Below are positions 18,954 through 27,623 of a stretch of 64,000 nt of DNA, in pieces (position 1 is the first letter of the stretch; every line of letters starts with the position of its first letter). Both the position numbers and the translations under genes were made by a program. The DNA is taken from positions 1 through 64,000 of the forward strand of contig LVWL01000017.1 of NCBI GenBank assembly GCA_002092835.1, in the 5' to 3' direction. Under the pieces are notes generated by a model. The model was not told where the DNA came from and ran no database searches. It saw nothing but the letters and a program-made list of their open reading frames with translations. The DNA is from Campylobacter concisus (GTDB taxonomy: Bacteria; Campylobacterota; Campylobacteria; Campylobacterales; Campylobacteraceae).

Positions 18954-19840
18954 AAATTTTAATAGTAGAAAATGAAATTTACCTAGCTGGCTCGATGGCT
19001 AGCAAACTAGCTGATTTTGGCTACGACTGTGAGATCGCTAAAAGCGTCAAAGAGGCTTTAAAATTTGAAAATTTTGATGTAGTGTTACTTTCTACCACAC
19101 TTCCAGGGCAGGATTTTTACCCTGTTATCGAAAAATTTAAAAGCTCTATCATCATTTTATTAATCGCTTATATCAATAGTGACACTGTGCTAAAACCGAT
19201 TCAGGCAGGTGCGGTTGATTACATCCAAAAGCCATTTATGATAGAAGAGCTAGTTAGAAAGATAAAGCATTTTGAGGAATTTAGAAATTTCAAAAACGAG
19301 ATCAAAAACTATGAAAGCTACGTAAATTACGCTTTAAAAGAGTACGAAATTTCTAGCTTTGAGGCAAAAAAGATAAAATTTCCACTGCTTTTAAAATCGA
19401 GCAAAAGCGGATACAGCGATAAATTTATATTTAGCTACGTAAAAGCTTGCAAATTACCATTTTTATTTTTAGGCAAAGCCTGTTTCTCTGAGCTTGAAAA
19501 GGCACTAGCCAAAAATGGTGACGAGCTAATCTATATGACAAATTTAGAGGAGCTAAAACAAGAAGAAAAAGAGAAAATTTTAGAAATTTGCAAAAAGAAA
19601 AAGGTCGCGATCTCAACTAGCGATTTTGCACAAAAAGCTCCATTTGATGAGCTTAAACTTTCACTTGCCAATAAAGATTTTAGTATAGATGAGATCGTCA
19701 CTATCGATGAATATATCAAATACATAATCGTTAATTATCAAGACAAATTCCCAGATACTGAGCTTAGTAAAAAGCTTGGAATTTCTAGAAAATCACTTTG
19801 GGAAAAGAGAAAGAAATACGATGTTAGCAAGAAAAAATAG
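18950..19840 (+). CDS. HP1021-like atypical orphan response regulator
   Basis: A 296-residue regulator. The N-terminal receiver-like domain starts MKILIVENEIYL but has Ser48 (DVVLLSTTLPG) where the phosphorylated Asp should be, while the IQKPF Lys is kept. The C-terminus has a helix-turn-helix (TELSKKLGISRKSLWEKRKK). It matches the Helicobacter HP1021/C. jejuni Cj1608 type, which works without phosphorylation, binds oriC and controls replication and redox genes. The gene order ispDF-regulator-ATP sulfurylase-pgpA supports orthology. Cys26 is present. It overlaps ispDF by 4 nt and the next gene by 20 nt. Confidence 0.88.
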   Translation: MKILIVENEIYLAGSMASKLADFGYDCEIAKSVKEALKFENFDVVLLSTTLPGQDFYPVIEKFKSSIIILLIAYINSDTVLKPIQAGAVDYIQKPFMIEELVRKIKHFEEFRNFKNEIKNYESYVNYALKEYEISSFEAKKIKFPLLLKSSKSGYSDKFIFSYVKACKLPFLFLGKACFSELEKALAKNGDELIYMTNLEELKQEEKEKILEICKKKKVAISTSDFAQKAPFDELKLSLANKDFSIDEIVTIDEYIKYIIVNYQDKFPDTELSKKLGISRKSLWEKRKKYDVSKKK

Positions 19841-20999
19841 CGAAATTTCAATCAATACCGAAGTTTTTGGTGCTTTGGAGCTAATAAAAAATAAAATTCT
19901 CTCAGATTATGACTCGCTGATGGACGATGAACAGATAAAAGAGGTGAGCAAAAAAGGCTATTTTAATGGCGAGCCGATGCCGTATTCTTTTGGATTTGCT
20001 CCATTTGGCGAGCTAAATCAAAATATTGCTAGCAAGCTTGTTCCTGGACAAAAGGTAAATCTAAATCTTGATGGTAAGATCGTTGGACACATCAATGTTG
20101 CTAAGGTTTTTAAATTTGACGAGAGCATGAGAGCTAAAAATATATTTTTAGCAAACGAAGCCAGCAATGATAAAGAGCTAAATTTAGGCAAATACGGTAT
20201 TAGTGGCGAATTTGAGCTTTATGATGAAAGTATGCAAATAAGCAAAAACGCACTAAATGATCTAATAAAAGAAGATGGCGCCAAAAAGATAACGGCTGTC
20301 TTTTTAACGGCCGATCCATTTAATAGAGCTCACGAGCGCCTTGTTAGAATGACTATTGACAAAGCTGATTTAGTAATCATTTTTTTAATACGAACACGCG
20401 AAGAAAAGCACGTTGATTACGAGATTAGAAAGCAAGTGCTAGATTATTTTATACAAAATTATTTACCGATAAAAAAGGTCTTTGTCTTTGCTCTAAAAAA
20501 TACGACTCTTTTTAGCTCACATGCAAACCCAACACTTGAGTGCATCGCTGCTTCAAGATTTGGAGCAAATAAGCTAGTCATCGGACAAAACCACTCAGGA
20601 ATTGGAATGTTTTTTGATCACAATGAAGCTCATACGATTCTTGATATTTATAAAAACGACCTAAATTTAGAGGTAATCGTACTGCCAGAGCTAGTTTATT
20701 GCAACAAATGCAAGACGCTAGTTAGCACTAAAAGTTGTCCGCACGGACAACATCATCAGATCAAATATCATCCAGATGTTATCAAGGAGCTGCTATTTAA
20801 CGGCATTATGCCTCCAGCTATTCTTGTGAGGCCAGAAATTTCTGCACTGGTTTTAAGCAAACTCTTTACAAATCGATTCAAAGACGTGCAAAAGCTTTGC
20901 GATGACCTTTTCGTAAATTCAGGACTACTTGAAAACAAAACTGACCGCGACTTTTACGAAGAGCTTATGAAGCTTTATCAAACATCATCGATGACTTAA
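19821..20999 (+). CDS. ATP sulfurylase-like protein (sulfate adenylyltransferase)
   Basis: About 392 residues from the ATG at 19821; a longer in-frame start would lie deep inside the regulator gene. It has a PUA-like N-terminal part, then LTADPFNRAHERLVRM, a variant of the RNPxHxxHE nucleotide motif, and IGQNHSGIGMFFDHNEAH, which corresponds to the GRDHAG motif. A CNKCKTLVSTKSCPHG zinc-type Cys set lies near the C-terminus. ATP sulfurylases make APS from ATP and sulfate. No APS kinase or reductase gene is nearby, and the altered motifs leave the activity open. Confidence 0.75.
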   Translation: MLARKNSEISINTEVFGALELIKNKILSDYDSLMDDEQIKEVSKKGYFNGEPMPYSFGFAPFGELNQNIASKLVPGQKVNLNLDGKIVGHINVAKVFKFDESMRAKNIFLANEASNDKELNLGKYGISGEFELYDESMQISKNALNDLIKEDGAKKITAVFLTADPFNRAHERLVRMTIDKADLVIIFLIRTREEKHVDYEIRKQVLDYFIQNYLPIKKVFVFALKNTTLFSSHANPTLECIAASRFGANKLVIGQNHSGIGMFFDHNEAHTILDIYKNDLNLEVIVLPELVYCNKCKTLVSTKSCPHGQHHQIKYHPDVIKELLFNGIMPPAILVRPEISALVLSKLFTNRFKDVQKLCDDLFVNSGLLENKTDRDFYEELMKLYQTSSMT

Positions 21000-21007
21000 G
21001 GAAATTT

Positions 21008-21475
21008 ATGCAAAAACTATTTTTAACTTTTTTTGGATTTGGACTTTTGCCAAAAGCGCCTGGTACTTGGGGCTCTATAGCTGGCGCTGTGGTAGCTTAT
21101 TTTGTGCTTTATTTTTTATCATCAACCACGCTTTTTCTAGCTAGTATTTTGCTCTTTTTGATAAGCATTAGTGTTATAGATGATTTTGAAAAAAAGATAA
21201 ATTCTCACGATGAAAGTTTTATCGTTATAGACGAAGTTGCTGGAGTTTGGCTTGCTATTGCCATTAGTGGAGCTACGATCTCTCAACTCATACTCTCGCT
21301 TGTGCTTTTTAGAGTGCTTGATATCAAAAAGCCTTCTATAATAGGTAGGATCGACCGCAATGTAAAAGGTGGCCTTGGCGTAATGGGCGATGATATGGTG
21401 GCTGGTTTTTTTGCTGGATTAATTAGCGCAATAATATACGGGGCTGCTATAAAATTTGGCATAACTTTGCCGTAA
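21008..21475 (+). CDS. pgpA: Phosphatidylglycerophosphatase A
   Basis: A 155-residue inner-membrane enzyme with the PgpA signature FGFGLLPKAPGTWGS at the N-terminus, four hydrophobic segments, and IVIDEVAGVWLA, where the acidic residues are catalytic. It removes phosphate from phosphatidylglycerophosphate to give phosphatidylglycerol. It is the last gene of the ispDF operon, 8 nt after the ATP sulfurylase-like gene, and has a GGAA ribosome-binding site. Confidence 0.92.
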   Translation: MQKLFLTFFGFGLLPKAPGTWGSIAGAVVAYFVLYFLSSTTLFLASILLFLISISVIDDFEKKINSHDESFIVIDEVAGVWLAIAISGATISQLILSLVLFRVLDIKKPSIIGRIDRNVKGGLGVMGDDMVAGFFAGLISAIIYGAAIKFGITLP

Positions 21476-21500
21476 AAATATAGATTTTTGGCAAAGTTAT
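21461..21500 (+). terminator. Stem-loop at the end of pgpA
   Basis: ATAACTTTGCC (21461-21471) and GGCAAAGTTAT (21490-21500) are perfect complements with an 18-nt loop. The left arm overlaps the pgpA 3' end. There is no strong T-tract after it, so it may be a terminator or an mRNA-stabilising stem. Confidence 0.55.
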
Positions 21501-21528
21501 ATAGGCTTAAATATCTTTTATATAAATT

Positions 21529-21990
21529 TTAAGCAAGTCCTAGCTCATTTAAAACAGAACTTAGATTAACCGAGCTACTACTCTTACTATTAAGATTTTT
21601 TTGCTTCTCTAGCAGAGCTTGATTAGCAAGTGCTACATTTAGCTCTTTGCGATAATCGCTCAAAATTTTATCCATTATCTTAAGTAGCTCATTTTTTTGA
21701 TCCTGTGTTTTTGCGGGATCATCTATGCCTAGAAGTTCTGTTAGCTCCTTTTTCTTTTGGGCTATTTTCTCTTCTATCTTGTTAGAATTTAGCTCGCTTA
21801 TAAAACCAACTGCACCGATTTCAGTAAGTCTTTTTTTAAACTGTTCAACTTTATCTGAAATTTTTGCATCGCTTGCGATCTTATCCATAGCAAGGCTTAA
21901 AATTTCATCAAAACTATTTTTTTTATACTTAGTTTTGCTTGAGCCTGATTGCAATAAATAATCAATTATGTCGTTATTTTGTACCTTCAT
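21529..21990 (-). CDS. Small helical protein of unknown function
   Basis: A 153-residue, highly charged, helix-rich soluble protein with probable coiled-coil segments (KIEEKIAQKKKELTELLG and the following KTQDQKNELLKIMDKIL). It has no signal peptide, membrane segment or recognisable motif. An AAGGAGA ribosome-binding site sits just upstream of the ATG. It is monocistronic between convergent pgpA and hemH. Composition matches the host. Confidence 0.65.
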   Translation of the reverse strand: MKVQNNDIIDYLLQSGSSKTKYKKNSFDEILSLAMDKIASDAKISDKVEQFKKRLTEIGAVGFISELNSNKIEEKIAQKKKELTELLGIDDPAKTQDQKNELLKIMDKILSDYRKELNVALANQALLEKQKNLNSKSSSSVNLSSVLNELGLA

Positions 21991-22040
21991 ATATCTCCTT
22001 TTTACTGTATTGAGATATATTTTATAAGCAAGATTTATTC

Positions 22041-22997
22041 CTAAAAGTTAATCTCTTTGGCTGTTTTTGCTTTTTGTAAGATAAAACTAGCAAACTCATC
22101 ACTAAAATTTGGGCACCAAACAACCTTGTAGAAGCTAAAATTTAGCTCTTTTGCAATCTTTGCATACTCAATAACTAGCTCAAAAATGGTCTCAGAGTTA
22201 TCAATACAAAAAGAGAGCGGATAGACAAGAGCTTTTTTGTTATCGCACTTAGCCAAAACTTCATTCAGTGAAGGCTCTAGCCACTTTACCGGACCAAGAC
22301 GTGATTGATAAGCCAGACTTATATCTTTAAAATTTAGCCCTTGCTCTTTTATCATTTTGCTTAAAATTTGTACATGCTCATTTATATGCTTTTCGTAGAC
22401 ATCGCCTTTTTTAATATGACTTTGAGGCAGTGAATGAGCTGAAAAAATTAAGCTTACATCGCTTGTGTCTATACCACTTATGGTTTTATTTATGTGGGAA
22501 ATTATGATTTTATTATAGTTCTCATCGTCATAAAAGGTATCGCAAAGTAAAATTCTAGCCTTAACCCCCAGTTCGTCTTTTGCTTTTTTAAAATCATCCA
22601 AACTAGAAGATATCGTGGTTTTAGAGTGATGAGGATAAAGTGGCAAAAGTACTATCTCATCAAAATTTTCATATTTTTTCAGCACTTCTTTTGTAAAAGG
22701 CGAAGTATAGTTCATCGCAAAATCAATCGCACTAAACTCATTTTCAAAGCTTGAAATTTTATCGCAAAGCTTTTTTGTAAGCTCACAAATAGGCGACTTG
22801 CCACCGATTTGTTTATAGTTGTGCTGTGCGGCCTTTAGTCTACCTTTTACTATCATAAAAGCTACAAGTTTTCTTAAAAATTTATTTTTTATGCCCAAAA
22901 TATATGGATCATCAAACATATTTTTTAAAAAAATTTCTACATCATCAAGGTTATTTGCACCACCCATATTTAAAAGCAAAAGTGCCTTTTTCTTCAA
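22041..22997 (-). CDS. hemH: Ferrochelatase
   Basis: A 318-residue ferrochelatase. LLLNMGGANNLDDVEIFLKN is at the N-terminus, IFSAHSLPQSHI carries the metal-binding/catalytic His near the middle, and LAYQSRLGPVKWLEPS is the other conserved block. It inserts Fe2+ into protoporphyrin IX at the end of haem synthesis. The start is a TTG that overlaps the stop of the upstream dehydrogenase gene (TTGA), with GGAG 8 nt before it, so the two are translationally coupled. Confidence 0.93.
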   Translation of the reverse strand: MKKKALLLLNMGGANNLDDVEIFLKNMFDDPYILGIKNKFLRKLVAFMIVKGRLKAAQHNYKQIGGKSPICELTKKLCDKISSFENEFSAIDFAMNYTSPFTKEVLKKYENFDEIVLLPLYPHHSKTTISSSLDDFKKAKDELGVKARILLCDTFYDDENYNKIIISHINKTISGIDTSDVSLIFSAHSLPQSHIKKGDVYEKHINEHVQILSKMIKEQGLNFKDISLAYQSRLGPVKWLEPSLNEVLAKCDNKKALVYPLSFCIDNSETIFELVIEYAKIAKELNFSFYKVVWCPNFSDEFASFILQKAKTAKEINF

Positions 22998-23866
22998 AAT
23001 AACTCCTTAATTTTTATAGCATCGTCAATACTTGAAAGTTCGATGTTTTCGCCGCTTTGACAAAGGTCATAAAAGGCATCATATTGGGCTTTTATTTCAT
23101 TGTTTAAAGGATCGGTTTTTAAATTCATCTGACCATTTTCATTTACTCTGTGAAGTTTATAATCAATAAGATCACCAAAATAAACACCCTCTTTGGCATT
23201 TACTTCTATTTTAAAACGTTCTAAAGAGCCACAAAAAGAATCAGTAATGCTCACCAAAATTTGATTTTTCATTTTAATGTTAATTCCAACATTATCACAT
23301 ATTTTAGTATTGGTTTTATTTGCCTGAGTATAAAAGAAGTTGCAGACTTCGCTACCTACTAAATTTTTAGTAAGATCTATATCGCAAAGTGAAAGCTCAT
23401 TTATAATATTTCCCTCGCAAAGCGGTTTAAAATGAGCGATTGAGATACTGTAAATTTCTTCTTCTTTTAAAAGCGCCTTTTTTAGTGAAACAATGGTTGG
23501 ATTAAAACGTTCATCAACACCAGTACAAACTCTTACTTTATTTACAACTGAGGCATATTTGATCTCTTTTAATTCGCTTACGCTTTTAAATATAGGCCTT
23601 GAAATCAATATATTTTGACAATATTTTGCACACTGACAAAATGCCTCTACAATCTCGTGTTGTGGCAAACAAAGTACAATGGCTTGTGGCTGAGCAACTT
23701 CGATAAATTCCTTAAATTCATCAAAAAATGGAGCCCTGCAAGATTCATCTCTATTTTCTTTATCAAAAACTCCACAAACTTCAAATTTGTCGGAACGTCT
23801 AAGTTCCATATAGTGCCTTTTGCCAACTAGATTGTATCCAACAATACCAATTTTAAGTTTCACCAA
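22994..23866 (-). CDS. Gfo/Idh/MocA-type oxidoreductase-like protein
   Basis: A 290-residue protein with an N-terminal Rossmann fold (KIGIVGYNLVGKRHY, a GxxxxG variant) and the layout of Gfo/Idh/MocA dehydrogenases (IVLCLPQHEIVEAFCQCAK). The EKPxA-type motif that carries the catalytic Lys is replaced by ISRPIFKSV, so substrate and activity are uncertain. It is shorter than the usual ~330 residues. It lies directly upstream of hemH with a 4-nt overlap. Confidence 0.7.
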   Translation of the reverse strand: MVKLKIGIVGYNLVGKRHYMELRRSDKFEVCGVFDKENRDESCRAPFFDEFKEFIEVAQPQAIVLCLPQHEIVEAFCQCAKYCQNILISRPIFKSVSELKEIKYASVVNKVRVCTGVDERFNPTIVSLKKALLKEEEIYSISIAHFKPLCEGNIINELSLCDIDLTKNLVGSEVCNFFYTQANKTNTKICDNVGINIKMKNQILVSITDSFCGSLERFKIEVNAKEGVYFGDLIDYKLHRVNENGQMNLKTDPLNNEIKAQYDAFYDLCQSGENIELSSIDDAIKIKELF

Positions 23867-23991
23867 AAGCCTTTTAGTTCTATTTTTTAGGCTATTTTAG
23901 TTGCAAATCGCTTTTAAACAAATAAATTTATCAAATATCTTAAGTGAAAATTAATTTTGTATTTTTTATAAATTTACAAACGATTTTTGGC

Positions 23992-23997
23992 TAAAAT
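23992..23997 (+). promoter_or_regulatory. Likely sigma70 -10 box for alaS
   Basis: TAAAAT, preceded by the T-rich TTTTTGGC, lies 32 nt upstream of the preferred alaS ATG. An earlier in-frame ATG at 23987 lies before this box and so is not transcribed from it. Confidence 0.55.
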
Positions 23998-24028
23998 CAA
24001 ACAAAATTTTAAGATTAATGAGGAAACA

Positions 24029-26587
24029 ATGCAAAGTTTAGATATAAGAAAGGCATATCTTGATTTTTTCGCAAGCAAAGGTCATGAGATCGTCGCGTCC
24101 GCACCCCTAGTGCCAAACGACGCTACGCTACTTTTTACAAACGCGGGTATGGTGCCGTTTAAAAGCATTTTCACCGGCGAAGTACCGCGCCCAACACCAC
24201 CTATTCGCACGAGCTGTCAGACCTGCATCCGCGCAGGCGGCAAGCACAACGACCTAGACAACGTCGGCTACACCGCGCGCCACCACACGTTTTTTGAGAT
24301 GCTGGGAAATTTTAGCTTCGGCGAGTACTTTAAAAAAGAGGCGATCGCTTACGCTTGGGAATTTGTAACAGAAGTACTAAAACTGCCAAAAGATAAGCTT
24401 TATGTAACCGTTCACGAGAGCGACGATGAGGCGTTTGAAATTTGGAGTACTCGCATCGCAAAAGAGAGAATTTACCGCTTTGGCGACCATGATAACTTCT
24501 GGCAGATGGGCGATACTGGGCCATGCGGACCGTGCTCGGAGATCTTCTACGACCAAGGCAGCGAGCACTTTAACACGCCTGAGGACTACATGGGCGGCGA
24601 CGGCGATAGATTTCTTGAAATTTGGAACCTGGTTTTTATGCAGTACGAGCGCAGCAGCGACGGCAAGCTAACTCCGCTACCAAAGCCTAGCATCGACACG
24701 GGCATGGGTCTAGAGCGCGTCACGGCGATAATGGAAGGCAAATTTAGCAACTACGGCAGCTCGCTTTTTATGCCGCTTATAAACGAAGTAGCCGCGCTTT
24801 GCGGCAAGCCTTACGCCTATGAAAGTGGCGCTAGCTACCGCGTCATAAGCGACCACATCCGCTCAGTCACATTTTTGCTAGCTCAAGGCACGACATTTGA
24901 TAAAGAAGGCCGTGGCTACGTGCTTCGCCGCATCTTACGCCGTGCGATCCGCCATGGATACTTGCTAGGCATAAAAGAGCCATTTATGTATAAGCTTGTC
25001 GATAAAGTTTGCGAGCTCATGGGCGGACACTACACCTATCTAAACGATAAAAAAGCGGCTGTAAAAGAGCAGATCAAGCTTGAAGAAGAGAGATTTTTAG
25101 CGACTATTGCAAGCGGTTTAGAGCTATTTGAGAGCGAGCTAAAAAATACAAAAGAAATTTTTAGTGGAGAGGCTGCGTTTAAGCTTTATGACACATTTGG
25201 CTTTCCACTTGATCTAACAGCTGACATGCTTAGAGAAAAGGGTCTAAAGGTCGATGAAGCAAGGTTTGATGAGCTTATGAGCGAGCAAAAAGCACGCGCA
25301 AAAGCTGCTTGGAAAGGCAGTGGCGACAAGAGCGCGAAGGGCGACTTTAAAGAGCTACTTGAAAAATTTGGCGAAAATAAATTTATAGGCTACGAAGAGC
25401 TTAAGAGCAAAAGTAAAATTCTAGCCCTGCTTGATGAAGAATTTAAAAATGTAGATAGTTTAGATGCTGGCAAAGAGGGCTGGGTGATGTTTGACGTCAC
25501 TCCATTTTATGCTCAAAGTGGCGGCCAGTGCGGCGATAGCGGTAAGATAATTGGTAAAGCAAATGTGATTGATACGCAAAAATTTCATGGGCTAAATTTA
25601 TCTTTAGTAAAAACTACCGTGGCACTAAAAGTTGGCGATGAAGTAGAGCTTGAAGTTTCTAGCGATAGAGCAGAAACTGCACGTCATCACAGCGCTACAC
25701 ACTTACTTCATGCAGCCCTTAGAAGCGTGCTTGGCACGCATATTGCTCAAGCTGGTTCAAGTGTAGAAGCAGATAGGCTAAGGTTTGACTTCTCCCATCC
25801 AAAAGCACTTACTAGCGAAGAAATTTCAAAGGTCGAAAATTTGGTAAATGAGTGGATACTAAATGGCGCTAACTCAAAAACAGAACTTATGAAGCTTGAA
25901 GATGCTAAAAATAGTGGAGCTATTGCACTATTTAATGAAAAATATGCTGATGATGTGAGAGTCGTTAGCTTTGGCAATGTCAGCAAAGAGCTTTGTGGTG
26001 GTACACACGTTAAAAATATAGATGAGATCGGATCGTTTTTCATCACAAAAGAGAGTGGTGTAAGTGCTGGTGTTAGGCGCATAGAGGCTGTTTGCTCAAG
26101 GGCTGCGCTAAATTTAGCAAGGTCTTTTAGAGCTGAGCTTGACGAGCTAAAAGATGAGCTAAAGAGCGCCGAGCCACTAAATGCGGTCAAAAAGCTAAAA
26201 AATGAGCTAAGAGTTTTAAAGGATAAACTAAAAAATGCTAAAAATTCTCATGAGCTAGTCTATTTAGATATAAATAAAACCAAACTTTGCGTCACAAGCG
26301 TAGATGGTGGAGATATAAAAACCTTGATAGACGAGTTTAAAAATGAGCATGAAAGTGCTGCTATTTTGCTAATCCAAGCCGATGAGAGTGGCAAAATTTC
26401 TCTTGCAGCTGGAGTCAAAAATGCTCCACTAAAAGCTGGTGCTTGGGTAAAATTTGCAGCACAAATTCTAGGCGGCAATGGCGGTGGTAAAGATGACTTT
26501 GCAACAGCTGGTGGCAAAAATGCATCAATGATAGAAGATGCGATAAAAGATTCATTTGGATACGCAAGGCAAGCCTTAGAAAAATGA
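24029..26587 (+). CDS. alaS: Alanyl-tRNA synthetase
   Basis: About 852 residues from [14 protein letters not shown]. This start is chosen for its GAGGAA ribosome-binding site and because the family begins there. It has a class II catalytic core ([13 protein letters not shown], then [13 protein letters not shown]), an editing domain with [12 protein letters not shown] and the zinc-binding CGGTHV, and a C-terminal oligomerisation domain with a long coiled coil. It charges tRNA-Ala and clears mischarged Ser/Gly. The first ~900 nt use many GC-ending codons (CTG, ACC, CGC), while the rest has host-like AT-rich codons. It overlaps the next gene by ATGA. Confidence 0.97.
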   Translation: MQSLDIRKAYLDFFASKGHEIVASAPLVPNDATLLFTNAGMVPFKSIFTGEVPRPTPPIRTSCQTCIRAGGKHNDLDNVGYTARHHTFFEMLGNFSFGEYFKKEAIAYAWEFVTEVLKLPKDKLYVTVHESDDEAFEIWSTRIAKERIYRFGDHDNFWQMGDTGPCGPCSEIFYDQGSEHFNTPEDYMGGDGDRFLEIWNLVFMQYERSSDGKLTPLPKPSIDTGMGLERVTAIMEGKFSNYGSSLFMPLINEVAALCGKPYAYESGASYRVISDHIRSVTFLLAQGTTFDKEGRGYVLRRILRRAIRHGYLLGIKEPFMYKLVDKVCELMGGHYTYLNDKKAAVKEQIKLEEERFLATIASGLELFESELKNTKEIFSGEAAFKLYDTFGFPLDLTADMLREKGLKVDEARFDELMSEQKARAKAAWKGSGDKSAKGDFKELLEKFGENKFIGYEELKSKSKILALLDEEFKNVDSLDAGKEGWVMFDVTPFYAQSGGQCGDSGKIIGKANVIDTQKFHGLNLSLVKTTVALKVGDEVELEVSSDRAETARHHSATHLLHAALRSVLGTHIAQAGSSVEADRLRFDFSHPKALTSEEISKVENLVNEWILNGANSKTELMKLEDAKNSGAIALFNEKYADDVRVVSFGNVSKELCGGTHVKNIDEIGSFFITKESGVSAGVRRIEAVCSRAALNLARSFRAELDELKDELKSAEPLNAVKKLKNELRVLKDKLKNAKNSHELVYLDINKTKLCVTSVDGGDIKTLIDEFKNEHESAAILLIQADESGKISLAAGVKNAPLKAGAWVKFAAQILGGNGGGKDDFATAGGKNASMIEDAIKDSFGYARQALEK

Positions 26588-27084
26588 GTCATTACGATAT
26601 AGCTTTTATAAAATTTGACCAAGTAGTACTATTTTTGCATGTATGTTTTGTAGCTCTTTTTGTGGGGCTACAAGCCGGTCTTGTGCTCGTTGGAAGCTAC
26701 TTTATAAAAAATAAATTTGAAGACAAGGAACGCTACCACATCTTACTTCACATTATAAGACGCTTTGGCATTGCGATTTTCATACTAATCCTTTGCGTGA
26801 TAGCGACAAGCATAGTTATAATTTTTGGATTTTATGATGCAAATTTGACAAATCCTATGGCAAGTGCAATGGTGGCAACAAAATGCGCAATAGAACTATT
26901 TTTGCTATTAAATTTAAGCTATATATTTTATAGATACAAAAAGGCCTTAAAAGCACTAAGATCGCATGAAATGATCGAGCTAAACGAGAGTTTGATCGTT
27001 ATAATTTATTACTTCACACCATTAAATTTATTAGCTTCGCTAGCAGCTATTTATCTTGGTATAAGTTATAAGGTATTTTTATGA
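26584..27084 (+). CDS. Four-helix inner-membrane protein of unknown function
   Basis: A 166-residue protein with four clear hydrophobic segments (about 15-40, 60-85, 98-118 and 134-162). A His occurs in the first helix ([16 protein letters not shown]) and another near the second (HIIRRFG), giving some resemblance to CopD/DUF2269-like membrane proteins, but I do not assign a family. It overlaps alaS and maf by 4 nt each, so it is part of the alaS-maf-pbpA operon. Confidence 0.72.
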   Translation: MSHYDIAFIKFDQVVLFLHVCFVALFVGLQAGLVLVGSYFIKNKFEDKERYHILLHIIRRFGIAIFILILCVIATSIVIIFGFYDANLTNPMASAMVATKCAIELFLLLNLSYIFYRYKKALKALRSHEMIELNESLIVIIYYFTPLNLLASLAAIYLGISYKVFL

Positions 27085-27623
27085 TAACACTTGCTTCAAG
27101 CTCACCAACAAGGGCAAATTTATTAAAAGATGCTTGTATAAATTTCACTCAAATTTCTTTCCAGTTTGACGAGAGTAAGATAGAAAAGAACGTAAAGCCT
27201 GAAATTTATGTCCAAAATGTCGTAAAAGCTAAAAAAAAGCAATTTTTAAAAGAAAATATAGGTCTTAAAAATTTGCTCTTTGCAGATAGCTGTGTGGCGT
27301 GTGGAGATAAAATTTTAGGTAAAGCAAAGGACGAAAAAGAAGCGATTGCTATGCTAAATTTACAAAGTGGCAACAAATGCAGCATCTATACGGCGATGAT
27401 ATTTTTAGGCGAATTTGAGCTTATAAACGTAAGTAAGACTACGTATAGATTTAAAAAATTTAATGAGCATGACCTTAATGAATACATAAAAAATAATGAG
27501 TGGCAAGGCAAGGCTGGAGCCATGACGATAGAAAATTTTAATAAAAAATACATCATCTCCCAACACGGCGAAACTAGCACGGCCATGGGACTAAATTTAA
27601 AAATATTAAAGGCATTTTTATGA
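27081..27623 (+). CDS. maf: Maf-family nucleotide pyrophosphatase
   Basis: A 180-residue cytoplasmic protein. [15 protein letters not shown] is the Maf signature, where the usual SxxR reads SPTR. FADSCVACGDKILGKAKDEKEA carries the conserved Asp and Lys residues in the usual order. Maf proteins hydrolyse non-canonical or modified nucleoside triphosphates and can arrest septation. It overlaps the flanking genes by 4 nt on each side. Confidence 0.88.
   Translation: MITLASSSPTRANLLKDACINFTQISFQFDESKIEKNVKPEIYVQNVVKAKKKQFLKENIGLKNLLFADSCVACGDKILGKAKDEKEAIAMLNLQSGNKCSIYTAMIFLGEFELINVSKTTYRFKKFNEHDLNEYIKNNEWQGKAGAMTIENFNKKYIISQHGETSTAMGLNLKILKAFL

Noticed and set aside
25747-26190. Long antisense frame inside alaS
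   Set aside because: It mirrors the alaS codon pattern (Ser/Leu-rich shadow) with no ribosome-binding site.
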